64,000 nucleotides of DNA, from positions 1-64,000 of the forward strand of contig CAWIWF010000005.1 in the NCBI GenBank assembly GCA_963839815.1, in the 5' to 3' direction. Shown here piece after piece: positions 54,142 through 63,064 of the stretch. The notes below the pieces were generated by a model, which saw only the letters and a list, made by a program, of their open reading frames with translations, was not told the origin of the DNA and made no database searches. Made by a program: the position numbers and the translations under genes. The stretch's first letter is position 1, and the number at the start of each line of letters is the position of its first letter. This stretch comes from JACVRM01 sp963839815. GTDB taxonomy: Bacteria > Actinomycetota > Thermoleophilia > Gaiellales > Gaiellaceae.

Positions 54142-54364
54142 CAGGAAGCAACCCGTCCGAAAAGGACACTCCCCAAAGGGGCAGGTTCAAGGGGCCTAAT
54201 GAGTGAAGTAACCGCCAGGTTCGATCGCTTGATCGAGCTACTTGACTCTTTCGGACATGCCCGTTACAGTCAGGTCACCTCGCCACCCCGATCAACCGCC
54301 AGGTCAGGAGCGAGCGTTGTGTTTGCGACGGAGGGCCGAGGGCGTGGCTGGGCCGCAGAGCCAA
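54142..54364. other. A/T-richer unassigned segment
   Basis: About 220 bp of visibly lower GC than the surroundings, with small dyads (CCCC-AAA-GGGG at about 54171-54181; GTCC-GAAAA-GGAC; TCGATC-GCTT-GATCGA). A plus-strand ATG at 54199 opens MSEVTARFDRLIELLDSFGH, which reads like a real N-terminus but runs straight into the tandem repeats with no sensible continuation. It may be a gene remnant or a regulatory/ncRNA region for the XRE-TPR operon. Confidence 0.4.
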
Positions 54365-55200
54365 GCCCTCGGCCCTCCGCCGTGCCCTGGCCGGCGGCGG
54401 CTCCCGGCCGGCGGAGCCCGGCTCCGCCGCCGCCTCGCGCCGCTGCGGGCACGTCGCTCTCCGGGCCCGTACTCGGACGTACTGTGCCCTCCGGCGCCGC
54501 ACCCGCAGCGACACGCCAGGAGCACGGCGGAGCGCTCGGTGTTGGGCAGGTGGTTGGCGTGCCCTGGGCGGGCGCCTCTGCCGCCGGCAGAGCCCGGCTC
54601 CGCCGCCGCCTCGCGCCGCTGCGGGCACGTCGCTCTCCGGGCCCGTACTGGACGTACTGTGCCCTCCGGCGCCGCACCCGCAGCGACACGCCAGGGCACG
54701 GCGGAGCGCTCGCTGGAGGAGCAGGTGGTCTGGCGTGCCCTGGCCGGCGGCGGCCCTGCCGCCGTCTCGCCGCTACGGGCACGATCCTCTCCGGGCCCGT
54801 ACCCCGACGTACTGTGCCCTCCGGGCTCGCACCCTAGCGACGAGCCAGCAACGAGGTGCGCCCTGCGCCGCGGTGTTTGTCGCTGTCCCCTCCGGCCTCC
54901 TGCTCTCAGCGACACGCCAGGACACGGCGGAGCGCTCGCTGGAGCGGCAGGTGGTTGGCGTGCCCTCGGCGGCGGCTCCCGCCGGGCGGAGCCCGGCTCC
55001 GCCGCCGCCTCGCGCCGCTGCGGAGCCCGGCTCCGCCGCCGCCGCCTCGCGCCGCTGCGGGCACGTCGCTCTCCGGGTCCGTACTGGACGTACTGTGCCC
55101 TCCGGCGCCGCACCTGCAGCGACGCGCCAGGACACGGCGGAGCGCTCGGTTGTTGGAGCAGGTAGTTGGCGTGCCCTGGGCGGGCGCCCCTACGGGCACG
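54365..55200. repeat. GC-rich noncoding tandem-repeat array, about five units
   Basis: The landmark GTGCCCTGG (GTGCCCTCGG in copy 4) recurs at 54382, 54559, 54735, 54960 and 55171, so units are about 176, 176, 225 and 211 bp. Shared blocks include GGCGGAGCC-C-GGCTCCGCC (a 9-bp hairpin, e.g. 54410-54428), CGGGCACGTCGCTCTCCGGG, GTACTGGACGTACTGTGCCC, CCGCAGCGACACGCCAGG and CACGGCGGAGCGCTCG. Copies are imperfect, with internal duplications near 55005-55050. All six frames are repetitive and no protein is supported. Confidence 0.8.
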
Positions 55201-55271
55201 ATCCTCTTCAGTCCCGAGGCAGTGGGGTTCGACCTCGCGCGGCCGCGCAAGCGGCGCCTAGACTCGAGCGG

Positions 55272-56195
55272 GTGAACGCATGGGCTGAGCGCCTTGGGCG
55301 GGTGCGCCGGCGCGAGCTGTCGCCGGCCGGTTTTCGCAAGCTCGCGATCGCCTCCGCGACCTCGCTCTACCTCATCGTCGTCACCGGCGCCGCCGTCCGG
55401 CTGACCGCCTCGGGGCTCGGGTGCGACAGCTGGCCGGGCTGCCAGTCAGGAAGCTTCTTCCCCGAGAACGACGTCCACGGCGCCGTCGAGTTCGGCAACC
55501 GGGCTGTCGCGATCGTCCCGATCTCCCTCTCCCTGGCGACCGCAGTCGGCGCCCGCTGGGTGTCCGGCCTGCCACGTTGGGCCGTGCTCGTCGCCGCGGG
55601 GGTCGTGACCGGCACGGTTGGCCAGGCGCCGCTCGGGCTGCTCACGATCACCTCGGGCCTGCACCCGCTGCTCGTCATGACCCACTTCCTGCTCGCGCTC
55701 GTCGTGCTGGCGGGCGCGGTCGTGCTCGCGCTGGCCCCGTGGCGCGAGCCGCGCCGCGCCACGCCGCCGCTCGTCCGTCGCCTCGGCCTCGCCCTCGCCG
55801 GCGCCGGCCTCGCGCTCGTCGTCACCGGCGCGTTTGCGACCGCCGCCGGCCCCCATCCCGGCGACAGCGCCGAGATCCGCCGGTTCGGCTCGCTCGAGAC
55901 CACGGTCTGGATCCACGTCCGCGCCACCGCCCTCTTCGGCATCGCGTTCCTCGTGCTCTTCGGCTATCTGCTCTCCCGCCGCGCCGACTACCCCCGCCTG
56001 TTCCGCGTCGCCGCCGGGCTGATGGCGATCCTCGTCGCGCAGATGGTCGTCGGCGAGATCCAGTATCGAACCGAGCTGCCCTGGGGGCTCGTTCTCGTGC
56101 ACGTCTCGCTCGCCGCCGCCATCTGGGCCGCGACGGTGGCTTTCGTCACGCTCCTGTGGCGTCCGCCAGAGAGAGTGGGCGAAGGCGCGACGTAA
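55272..56195 (+). CDS. ctaA: Heme A synthase (COX15/CtaA family)
   Basis: Membrane enzyme converting heme O to heme A for aa3 oxidases; 307 residues with about eight membrane segments. VVTGAAVRLTASGLGCDSWP (extracytoplasmic Cys pair region), NDVHGAVEFGNRAVAIVPIS with ligand His and the catalytic Glu region, HPLLVMTHFLLALVVLAG, and WIHVRATALFGIAFLVLFGY, HVSLAAAIWAATVAFV in the second half provide the paired His ligands. GTG 55272 is the start, 70 bp after the repeat array. It is followed by the PAC2 gene 9 bp later. Confidence 0.9.
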   Translation: MNAWAERLGRVRRRELSPAGFRKLAIASATSLYLIVVTGAAVRLTASGLGCDSWPGCQSGSFFPENDVHGAVEFGNRAVAIVPISLSLATAVGARWVSGLPRWAVLVAAGVVTGTVGQAPLGLLTITSGLHPLLVMTHFLLALVVLAGAVVLALAPWREPRRATPPLVRRLGLALAGAGLALVVTGAFATAAGPHPGDSAEIRRFGSLETTVWIHVRATALFGIAFLVLFGYLLSRRADYPRLFRVAAGLMAILVAQMVVGEIQYRTELPWGLVLVHVSLAAAIWAATVAFVTLLWRPPERVGEGAT

Positions 56196-56204
56196 ACTGG
56201 CGGC

Positions 56205-57089
56205 GTGCCGAGCGAGCTCAGAGTCGTCCACCGTCCGCGTCTCGAGAGCCCCGTGCTCGTGGTCGCGTTTCGCGGCTGGAACGACGGTGGCCAGGGTGCC
56301 TCGCTCGCGGGTGGCTTTCTCGCCCGCGAGTGGCAGGCGGAGCGCTTCGCCGACATCGACCCGGAAGGGTTCTACGACTTCCAGGCGACCCGCCCGCTCG
56401 TCTCGCTCGACGAGGGGCAGACGCGCAAGGTCGACTGGCCCGAGAACGCGTTCTACTTCGCGCGCCCGCGCGAGCTAGGCCGCGACGTCATCCTCATGCT
56501 CGGCATCGAGCCCAACGTGCGCTGGCGCACCTTCTGCGAGCTGATCGTCGACTTCGCCCGCGACCTCGGCGTCGAGCTGGTGGTGACGCTGGGCGCGCTG
56601 CTCGCGGACGTGCCGCACACGCGGCCGAGCCCCGTCACCGGCAGTGCCACCGACCCCGAGCTCGTCGAGCAGATGAACCTCTCCTCGTCACGGTACGAAG
56701 GGCCGACAGGGATCGTCGGCGTGCTCCACGACGCCTGCCGCACGGCGGGCATCCCCTCGGTGAGCCTCTGGGCCGCCGTTCCGCACTACGTCCAGCTGAC
56801 GCCCAGCCCGAGGGCGGCGCAGGCTCTCTGCGAGCGGCTCGCCACCCTCCTCGGCGGGCACATCGACGTCGCCGAGTTGCGCCGCGCCGGGCGCGGTTAC
56901 GTCGAGCAGGTGAGCGAGGCGGTGGCCGCCGACACGGACACCTCCGCGTACGTCGAGGAGCTCGAGCAGCGCAGCGACACGCTCGACCCCGGCGACCTGC
57001 CGTCGGGAGATGCCCTCGCAGCGGAGCTGACCAGGTTCCTGCGTGAGCGCGAGCGCGACGACGACCCGCCCGCAGCCACCGACCAGTAG
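56205..57089 (+). CDS. PAC2-family protein
   Basis: 294 residues, GTG 56205. PAC2 (proteasome-assembly chaperone-like) family: VVAFRGWNDGGQGASLAGGF, GIEPNVRWRTFCELIVDFAR, VVTLGALLADVPHTRPSPVT and SVSLWAAVPHYVQLTPSPRA are typical. In actinobacteria the function is not settled. Probably transcribed with ctaA; convergent with the helicase gene. Confidence 0.87.
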   Translation: MPSELRVVHRPRLESPVLVVAFRGWNDGGQGASLAGGFLAREWQAERFADIDPEGFYDFQATRPLVSLDEGQTRKVDWPENAFYFARPRELGRDVILMLGIEPNVRWRTFCELIVDFARDLGVELVVTLGALLADVPHTRPSPVTGSATDPELVEQMNLSSSRYEGPTGIVGVLHDACRTAGIPSVSLWAAVPHYVQLTPSPRAAQALCERLATLLGGHIDVAELRRAGRGYVEQVSEAVAADTDTSAYVEELEQRSDTLDPGDLPSGDALAAELTRFLRERERDDDPPAATDQ

Positions 57090-57092
57090 CGC

Positions 57093-59558
57093 CTAGGCTG
57101 CCGCCGCTTCGTCGGTGCCCGGCTCGGACGGCTCGTCCTTGCCCGTGGTCTCCCCGTTCTTGCCCTGCTGCTGCGCCTGGCCCGAGCCGCCGCGCTTGCG
57201 GCGCCGGCGCCGGCGCGACCGCGACGGGCGCGCTTTCGGCGCCGGCAGGTTCTCGCTCAGCGCCAGCGCCACCTCGGGCAGCTCGGCGAGTCGCTCGCGG
57301 GCTGCCTCGATCAGTTTGGTCGATCGCGGCGTATACCCCTCCGCCGAGGCGAGCAGCGCCGCGCCGACGTGGAGCGGAAGCTCCAACGTCGCGTTGACGA
57401 GCTTGCCGGCGTTCTCCTCGTGCCGGTGCCCTCGCGAGTTGGCGAGCGCGCCGAGGAGCCGCTTGGCCTCCGGGAACTCGGCGCTGGCTCGACGGTCCTG
57501 CGACTTGCGCGTCGCCCGCGCGAGCTTCCACGTCCACCGTGCCTGGATCTGCTCGGGTGCGTCCACCTTGCCGTCGCCGATCGCCCGCAGCAGCGTGCGG
57601 ATGCCCGGCAGACGGTCCTTCTCCCACGGTGGTGCCTGGGTGACGATCGTGACCAGGTCGTCGAAGGCCTCACGGTCGATGCCCATCGAGACGCGGTCGG
57701 CGAGCGCGGTCATGCGCAGCCGCCGATTCGGGTTCTCGGCTGCGCACGTGAACAGGAACTGCTCGAGGCACACCTTGGAGGCGCGTCCCTCGGTCAGCTT
57801 CTTGACGAGCTCCGTGCGATCCTCGTAGCGCACCTGGCGGCCGGCGATCGTCGCCCAGTAGCGCTGCTCGTCCTCGTCCAGATAGCTCGGGTTGATGCGC
57901 TGCCACTCGCGCGAGATGACCGCGAGCCGGCGGCGAACGTCGGGTGTCACCGGCACGAGCCACGACGCGGGTGAGAGCCGGCGGCGGGCGCGGCGCTGTG
58001 GCCGGCGACGAGGTGCGGGGGTGACGCGCGCACCCTCGCGGTAGAAGTCGGAGTCGAGCAGCGAGTGCAGCGTCATCACGCGCTCGTTGTGGGTCGCGCT
58101 CTTGGGCACGAAGTCAACGACGATGCCTGCTTCCTTGCGCGCGTGCGTCCGCATGATTCGGCCGATGCGCTGCTGATAGACGCGGCGGGAGGCTGTCGGA
58201 GCGAGGTGCATGACGACGGTGGCGCGCGGCGAGTTCCAGCCCTCGGCCAGCAGCATGGCGTTGATGAGGACGTCGATCTCGGCGCGCTCGTAGGCGGCGA
58301 GGATCTCCGCCAGACGCACCGGCGGGGTGCGCCCGCTGACCGCCTCCGCCTTGAGCCCCGCGGCGCGGAACTCCTTGGCGAGGTTGTAGGCGTGCTCGAC
58401 GCCGGCCGCGTAGACGACGCCCGGCGTCGAGTCGAAGCGGTCGCGATAGAGGCTCGCCGCCGCCTGGTTGAGCGCGGTGTGGTCGAGCACGGCGGCCAGC
58501 GCCTTCTCCTCGAAGTCACCGCCGACGATCGGCACGGAGTGAATCGCGGCCACCGGCGGCACCCGCAGGCAGCGCAGCGGCGCGATCAGGCCGCGCCTGG
58601 CCGCGTCGGCGAGCGGCAGGTCGTCGACGGAGGCGGGGAAGACGTCCGCCACCTGCTTGGCGATCAGCTGCTCGGTCGCCGTCATGCCGATGTAGATCGG
58701 CGCGGGGAAGCTGCGGATCGCGGCGGCCGTCTTCTCCCCGAGCGCGGTGTGCGCCTCGTCGCAGATGACGAGCTGGTACGCCTCGGAATCGAGATCGCCG
58801 ACGTGGCGGGCGAACCACGCGTACGTCTGAATCGTGATCAGGTCGGGCCGGGGCAGGGGCTTGCCCTTCGTCACGACCTCCTGGAAGCGGCTGCCGTATC
58901 CCTCGCTCGTCAGGTCGCGCGTGAACTGCGAGACGAGCAGCCGCCGGTGGGTGAGGATCAGGATGCCGAGCGTGCGGGAAGCCTCGACGAAGCCCGCCGC
59001 CGCGATCGTCTTGCCCGACGCGGTCGGATGGCGGAAGCGAAAGCGGCGCGATGCGCCCGGGTCGTCCTCGGGCAGCACCTCCGGCTCCTCGTCGTCTGCC
59101 AGCTGCTCCTCGTCGTCGTCCTCGTCCGCCAGGTCGGCGAGCTCCTCTGCCGCGACGGCGCCGTTGGTCCCGCCGTTGCCGTTTCCGTTGCCGTTCGGCG
59201 CTTCCTGGTTGGCGGCGATCAGCTCGGTCAGCATGCCGGCGAGCGCGTCGATCTGGTGGCGACGCAGCTCGGTGCCGGACTGGAGGCGCGGCGGCCGCTC
59301 GCTGAGCACCCGCTCGAGCCCGAGCATGAGGCCATAGCGGACGCGCCACGTATACGACGGCTGCTTCGCGCCCGCCTCGATCTCGGCGAGCGCGTCGTCG
59401 AGGGCGCGCCGGCGGGCAGTGTCGGGCGCCAGCACGACGGCCGGATCCTCATCCGGATGGAGGAAGGGCTCGCCGGCCCAGTTCTCGGCGCGAGTCGCGG
59501 CCTCGCTCAGCGCGGCCGCGCCCGACGTCATGGTCGGTGGCTCTGCGGTGTCTTGCAT
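57093..59558 (-). CDS. DEAH-box superfamily II helicase with acidic insertion and basic tail
   Basis: 821 residues from ATG 59558. Walker A HPTASGKT (177-184), DEAH (267-270), TAT in YIGMTATEQLIAK, and motif VI YQQRIGRIMRTHAR define a ResIII/XPB-like helicase. Between the first conserved region (RRHQIDALAGMLTEL) and Walker A is an Asn/Gly run and then a highly acidic stretch (about 121-168, ADEDDDEEQLADDEE). The C-terminus is Arg-rich (RPSRSRRRRRRKRGG) and then Gln/Gly/Glu-rich. Nucleic-acid substrate unknown. Confidence 0.85.
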   Translation of the reverse strand: MQDTAEPPTMTSGAAALSEAATRAENWAGEPFLHPDEDPAVVLAPDTARRRALDDALAEIEAGAKQPSYTWRVRYGLMLGLERVLSERPPRLQSGTELRRHQIDALAGMLTELIAANQEAPNGNGNGNGGTNGAVAAEELADLADEDDDEEQLADDEEPEVLPEDDPGASRRFRFRHPTASGKTIAAAGFVEASRTLGILILTHRRLLVSQFTRDLTSEGYGSRFQEVVTKGKPLPRPDLITIQTYAWFARHVGDLDSEAYQLVICDEAHTALGEKTAAAIRSFPAPIYIGMTATEQLIAKQVADVFPASVDDLPLADAARRGLIAPLRCLRVPPVAAIHSVPIVGGDFEEKALAAVLDHTALNQAAASLYRDRFDSTPGVVYAAGVEHAYNLAKEFRAAGLKAEAVSGRTPPVRLAEILAAYERAEIDVLINAMLLAEGWNSPRATVVMHLAPTASRRVYQQRIGRIMRTHARKEAGIVVDFVPKSATHNERVMTLHSLLDSDFYREGARVTPAPRRRPQRRARRRLSPASWLVPVTPDVRRRLAVISREWQRINPSYLDEDEQRYWATIAGRQVRYEDRTELVKKLTEGRASKVCLEQFLFTCAAENPNRRLRMTALADRVSMGIDREAFDDLVTIVTQAPPWEKDRLPGIRTLLRAIGDGKVDAPEQIQARWTWKLARATRKSQDRRASAEFPEAKRLLGALANSRGHRHEENAGKLVNATLELPLHVGAALLASAEGYTPRSTKLIEAARERLAELPEVALALSENLPAPKARPSRSRRRRRRKRGGSGQAQQQGKNGETTGKDEPSEPGTDEAAAA

Positions 59559-59745
59559 GCGTGCGACACGGGTGTCGTGCCGCCTCCTGTGGAGATGCCG
59601 CTCGCGGATCCCTCGTGGCGAGCAGTCGCCGACCAGCATAGCGGATCCAATCGGCGGCCATGTCCCTCCTCGAGGCGCCGAATTGGTCTCGGTTGCGGCA
59701 TCGGCAGCGCGACGCGGAGCCCGGCCCCGGCGGCATACTCGCCAC

Positions 59746-60408
59746 GTGGCTGACTGGGAAGCGCTGCTCGCGCGGGCGGGCGAGCGGTACGTCGATGGCA
59801 AGGAGCGGCTCGGCAACGCCGTCGACCCGGACACGCGCCAGCGGCAGCTCACTCGCCTCGCCAACGCTGCCTACGCGGCCGGCCTCGCCTGCCTGATGAC
59901 AGGGCGCAGCGAGGGGGCGATGTGGCTCGACCGAGCGGCCGTCCGCTACCGCGAGTCGTTCGCGGACGCGCCCCCCGAGAGCTGGGGCCGGCCGATCGGC
60001 GCTCTCAAGGCGCGCGTGCTGGCGGCGGATTGGGCCGGCGCCGAGCAGGAGGCGCGCTGGGCGCTCGAGACCGGCGCCGCGACGGCGGAGTCGCCGATCG
60101 GCCGCTACGCCGCCTGCCTGGCGCAGCTCGTCCTCGGCCGGGACAGCGCGGCCCGCGTCCACGCCGACGAGATCCGGATCCGGGAGGACTTTCCTGCCGA
60201 CGTAGGCGACGCGCTCGCGATGCTCGCCGCGGGCACCGACCGGATCGGCTACATCGAGGCGGTCGAGAGCGTCCTCGAGTCCTTCGAGGAGCGCACCGAG
60301 TACCTCGAGGACGTCCCCGTGGCGGACACGGTGATCGTCTTGCAGGCGCTCGCCGAGCGTCGCGAGCTCGCCGCCGAGCTCCTCTCGCCCCTGCTGCCGC
60401 CTCCCTGA
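59746..60408 (+). CDS. Hypothetical helical protein
   Basis: 220 residues from GTG 59746 (VADWEALLARAGERYVDGKE). Helical throughout and TPR-like in spacing: LANAAYAAGLACLMTGRSEG, MWLDRAAVRYRESFADAP, then DWAGAEQEARWALETGAA. No known domain. It is divergent from the helicase across 187 bp in which I see no gene. Confidence 0.6.
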   Translation: MADWEALLARAGERYVDGKERLGNAVDPDTRQRQLTRLANAAYAAGLACLMTGRSEGAMWLDRAAVRYRESFADAPPESWGRPIGALKARVLAADWAGAEQEARWALETGAATAESPIGRYAACLAQLVLGRDSAARVHADEIRIREDFPADVGDALAMLAAGTDRIGYIEAVESVLESFEERTEYLEDVPVADTVIVLQALAERRELAAELLSPLLPPP

Positions 60409-60578
60409 CTCCGCCGGCTCGGCCGACCGAGCGGACCGCGCGGAGGAGCGCGCCGGTTCGGTGGGCATCTCGTCACAGATTCGGCACCTCCGCGTCACCC
60501 ACGAGCGCGTCTCTCCCGGCTAGCGTCGAGATCGGAGGGAGGCCCGCGGCCGGCCCCCGGGGACGTGACCCTTCCGGC

Positions 60579-60597
60579 CCTGTCCGATCAGGACAGG
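60579..60597 (-). terminator. Hairpin at the 3' end of pgl
   Basis: CCTGTCC-GATCA-GGACAGG: 7-bp stem overlapping the pgl stop codon (60588-60590). The 60409-60587 gap between the convergent genes holds no other feature that I can support. Confidence 0.4.
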
Positions 60598-61256
60598 AGG
60601 GCGCCCGCGGCAGGGTCCAGGATCGCCACGGTCCGGCGCCCGCGAATCAGGCTCGCGGGGGTCTGCGCCGAGGGAGGCTCGGCGAACGCGCGCCGGACGG
60701 CTGCGGCCTTGTCCTCACCCTTCACCAGGTAGACGAGCACCTGCGCAGTCGCGAAGACAGGCGGCGTCAACGTCACCCGAGAGACGAACGGCTCCAGTCC
60801 CGCGTCCGCCGCCACTGCGCGCCGAGTGGTCTCCTGGAGACCCGGCGCGCCCGGGAAGAGGGAGGCTGTGTGACCGTCGGGCCCGATGCCGTTGAGCGCC
60901 AGCGCGAGCGTCACGCCCTCCAGCTCGTGGTCGTAGCGGCGCGCCGCCTCCTCGGCGCCGAGCTCCCCCTCGATGCGGTGAACGGCCGCCGGCCCCGCTG
61001 TCAGCCGGTCGAGCAGGCTCGCGCGCGCGAGCCGGTAGTTGGAGCGCTCGTCGTCCGGGCCGACGGCGCGGTCGTCGCCCCACCAGACCTCGACATCGCT
61101 CCAGTCGGGCGCCATCGCTGCGGCCTGGGCGTGCGCCTCGCCGACCGTGCCGCCTCCCGAGAGCGCCACGTGCCCGCCGCGCCGGGCCGCAGCGGCCAGG
61201 ACGCCGGCGGCGACGCGGGCGGCGTCGTCCTCGATGCGGATCTCGACGTCCGTCAC
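60588..61256 (-). CDS. pgl: 6-phosphogluconolactonase
   Basis: 222-residue SOL/DevB-type enzyme of the oxidative pentose-phosphate pathway. LSGGGTVGEAHAQAAAM (phosphate loop), VWWGDDRAVGPDDERSNYRL and GIGPDGHTASLFPGAPGL (active-site Asp and His) are the family signatures. GTG 61256 is the start. It shares the fold of the isomerase at 11205 but has the proper DGHTASLFP loop. Confidence 0.93.
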   Translation of the reverse strand: MTDVEIRIEDDAARVAAGVLAAAARRGGHVALSGGGTVGEAHAQAAAMAPDWSDVEVWWGDDRAVGPDDERSNYRLARASLLDRLTAGPAAVHRIEGELGAEEAARRYDHELEGVTLALALNGIGPDGHTASLFPGAPGLQETTRRAVAADAGLEPFVSRVTLTPPVFATAQVLVYLVKGEDKAAAVRRAFAEPPSAQTPASLIRGRRTVAILDPAAGALLS

Positions 61257-61321
61257 GGGCGTCGGTCGGCGTCGCGTGCCGGCCTCGGCGAAGCGGTCCC
61301 CGCCGGCCGGGGCGCCGGCAC

Positions 61322-62140
61322 TCAGGTCTCGCCGGCGGCGAGCTCCTGCGAGCGCTCCATCGCCGCCTGGATGGCGTTCAGGAAGGCTGCGCGCACGCCG
61401 GCGCGCTCGAGCTCGCGGATCGCCCGGATCGTGGTGCCGCCGGGCGAGGTCACCATCTCCCGCAGCTCGACCGGATGCATGCCCTCGTCGCGCAGGAGCT
61501 TGGCTGTCCCCAGCATGGTCTGGACGACGAGCTGCGTCGTGATCTCTCGCGAGAGGCCGAGCAGGATCCCCGCCTCGATCATCGCCTCCGCCAGCAGGGC
61601 GAAGTAGGCAGGCCCCGAGCCGGAGACCGCCGTGACGGCGTCCATGTACCGCTCCGGGACGCGCACGACCGAGCCGACGTGGCCGAGGACATCCTCCGCA
61701 AGCGCCAGGTGGGCGTCATCGGCATGTGCTCCGGCGCAGATGCCGGCGACGCCCTCGTGCACGGTTGCGGGTGCGTTCGGCATCGCGCGTACCACCGGGA
61801 CGCCCTCGGCGACCCGCGACTCGATGTGGGCGGTTGGGATGGCGGCCGCCACCGACAGCAGCGTCTGCTCGGGTGTCAGCAGGCCCCCGATCTCGCCGAG
61901 CAGCACCTCGAAGTCCTGGGGCTTGACGGCGACCACGATCACCGCCGCGTGGACGACCGCCTCCGTGTTGGACAGGGTGCCCGCGACGCCGTAGCGGTCG
62001 TGCAGCTCGTCGACGCGCTCCTGCCGGCGGCCCGTGACGACGATCTCGTCGGGACGCCGCCAGCCGGAGCTGAGCAACCCGGCGAGCAGCGACTCGCCGA
62101 TCTTGCCGGCGCCCAGAATGGCGATGCGGCGCTCGTCCAC
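61322..62140 (-). CDS. proC: Pyrroline-5-carboxylate reductase
   Basis: Final step of proline synthesis, NAD(P)H-dependent, 272 residues. RIAILGAGKIGESLLAGLL (nucleotide fold), VIVVAVKPQDFEVLLGEI, VVRAMPNAPATVHEGV, and the C-terminal signature AVSGSGPAYFALLAEAMIEA and MVTSPGGTTIRAIRELE are all present. GTG 62140 is the start. It lies between the glycosylase and pgl, same strand. Confidence 0.96.
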   Translation of the reverse strand: MDERRIAILGAGKIGESLLAGLLSSGWRRPDEIVVTGRRQERVDELHDRYGVAGTLSNTEAVVHAAVIVVAVKPQDFEVLLGEIGGLLTPEQTLLSVAAAIPTAHIESRVAEGVPVVRAMPNAPATVHEGVAGICAGAHADDAHLALAEDVLGHVGSVVRVPERYMDAVTAVSGSGPAYFALLAEAMIEAGILLGLSREITTQLVVQTMLGTAKLLRDEGMHPVELREMVTSPGGTTIRAIRELERAGVRAAFLNAIQAAMERSQELAAGET

Positions 62141-62149
62141 GGCGCGAGT

Positions 62150-63064
62150 CTATGCCGCCGCGACGCGCGCCTCGGCCGCCCGCAGACGAGCCTCGGCGTC
62201 CTGGAGGCGGCGCAGGTCATCGCGTGGGACGGGCAGCAGGCCGCGGCTCCAGCCGGCCAGCAGGTACGCGCTCGCGAGCCCTGCCCACTCCTCGTAGTGC
62301 GTGAGCAGCTCCGCCGTCTCCCAGCCCTCGACCCAGCGGCCACGCATGGCAGCGAGCAGCTTCACCAGCCCCAGGTCGCCGACGAGCGGACGGTCGAAGC
62401 GCCCCAGGCCCTCGAGGAAGACGACGCCGACCGACCACGGCCCGAACCCGCGCTCGCGCTCGAGCCGTGCGGCGACAGCGTCCGGGTCCGCCTCGTGCAG
62501 CCGCTCCAGGTCGACGGAGCGGCACAGGCGAACGAGGGTCGCGGCCTTTCGCGCCGACAGTCCGTCCCGGCAGAGCCGCACGGGTGCGGTGCCGGCGAAC
62601 GCGGCCCGCGTCGGCGCGGCAGCGAGGGGGCCGGGGGTGGGCGAGACCGCGCGGACGATGCGCCGCTCGATCGCCCGGGCGCGCCTCGCCTCGATCAGCT
62701 GGCCGGCGAGCGCGCGCAACAGCGCCAGGCAGACCGACTCGGTCCGAACGGGCCGCAAGCCCGCGAGCTCGCGCAGCGTCCGGCCGAGCATGTGGTCGGC
62801 GGCAAAGCGACGCAGGAACTCCGAGTGGTCGTCGTCGATGCCAAGCACGAACCGGAGCCGATCGACGCCGCCGTCAGACTCGGCGGCGACGCAGATCGTT
62901 CCGTCCGGCCGCTGCCAGGCGCGCGCCAGCTCGTGGCCGTCGTCGACCGTGACGCGAGCCGTCAGGACGCCGTCGCGAAAGCGTCGGGTCGCGTCCCCCG
63001 CGTGCCGGGCGGACAGTCGCAGCGAGTACGGGCCGCGCGGGCGGAGCTCGGCATGGACTGGCAC
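62150..63064 (-). CDS. DNA-3-methyladenine glycosylase II (AlkA-like)
   Basis: 304-residue base-excision enzyme removing alkylated bases. The N-terminal beta domain is ELRPRGPYSLRLSARHAGDA. The HhH-GPD helix-hairpin-helix is at about 205-235: RGFGPWSVGVVFLEGLGRFD, with catalytic Asp230 in PLVGDLGLVKLL. Start GTG 63064 overlaps the start of the divergent methyltransferase gene by 12 bp, which is unusual; one of the two starts may lie further in. Confidence 0.85.
   Translation of the reverse strand: MPVHAELRPRGPYSLRLSARHAGDATRRFRDGVLTARVTVDDGHELARAWQRPDGTICVAAESDGGVDRLRFVLGIDDDHSEFLRRFAADHMLGRTLRELAGLRPVRTESVCLALLRALAGQLIEARRARAIERRIVRAVSPTPGPLAAAPTRAAFAGTAPVRLCRDGLSARKAATLVRLCRSVDLERLHEADPDAVAARLERERGFGPWSVGVVFLEGLGRFDRPLVGDLGLVKLLAAMRGRWVEGWETAELLTHYEEWAGLASAYLLAGWSRGLLPVPRDDLRRLQDAEARLRAAEARVAAA

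Noticed and set aside
54242..55165. Several 100-300 codon frames on both strands inside the tandem array
   Set aside because: All are repetitive Arg/Pro/Ala sequence in every frame with periods equal to the DNA repeat.
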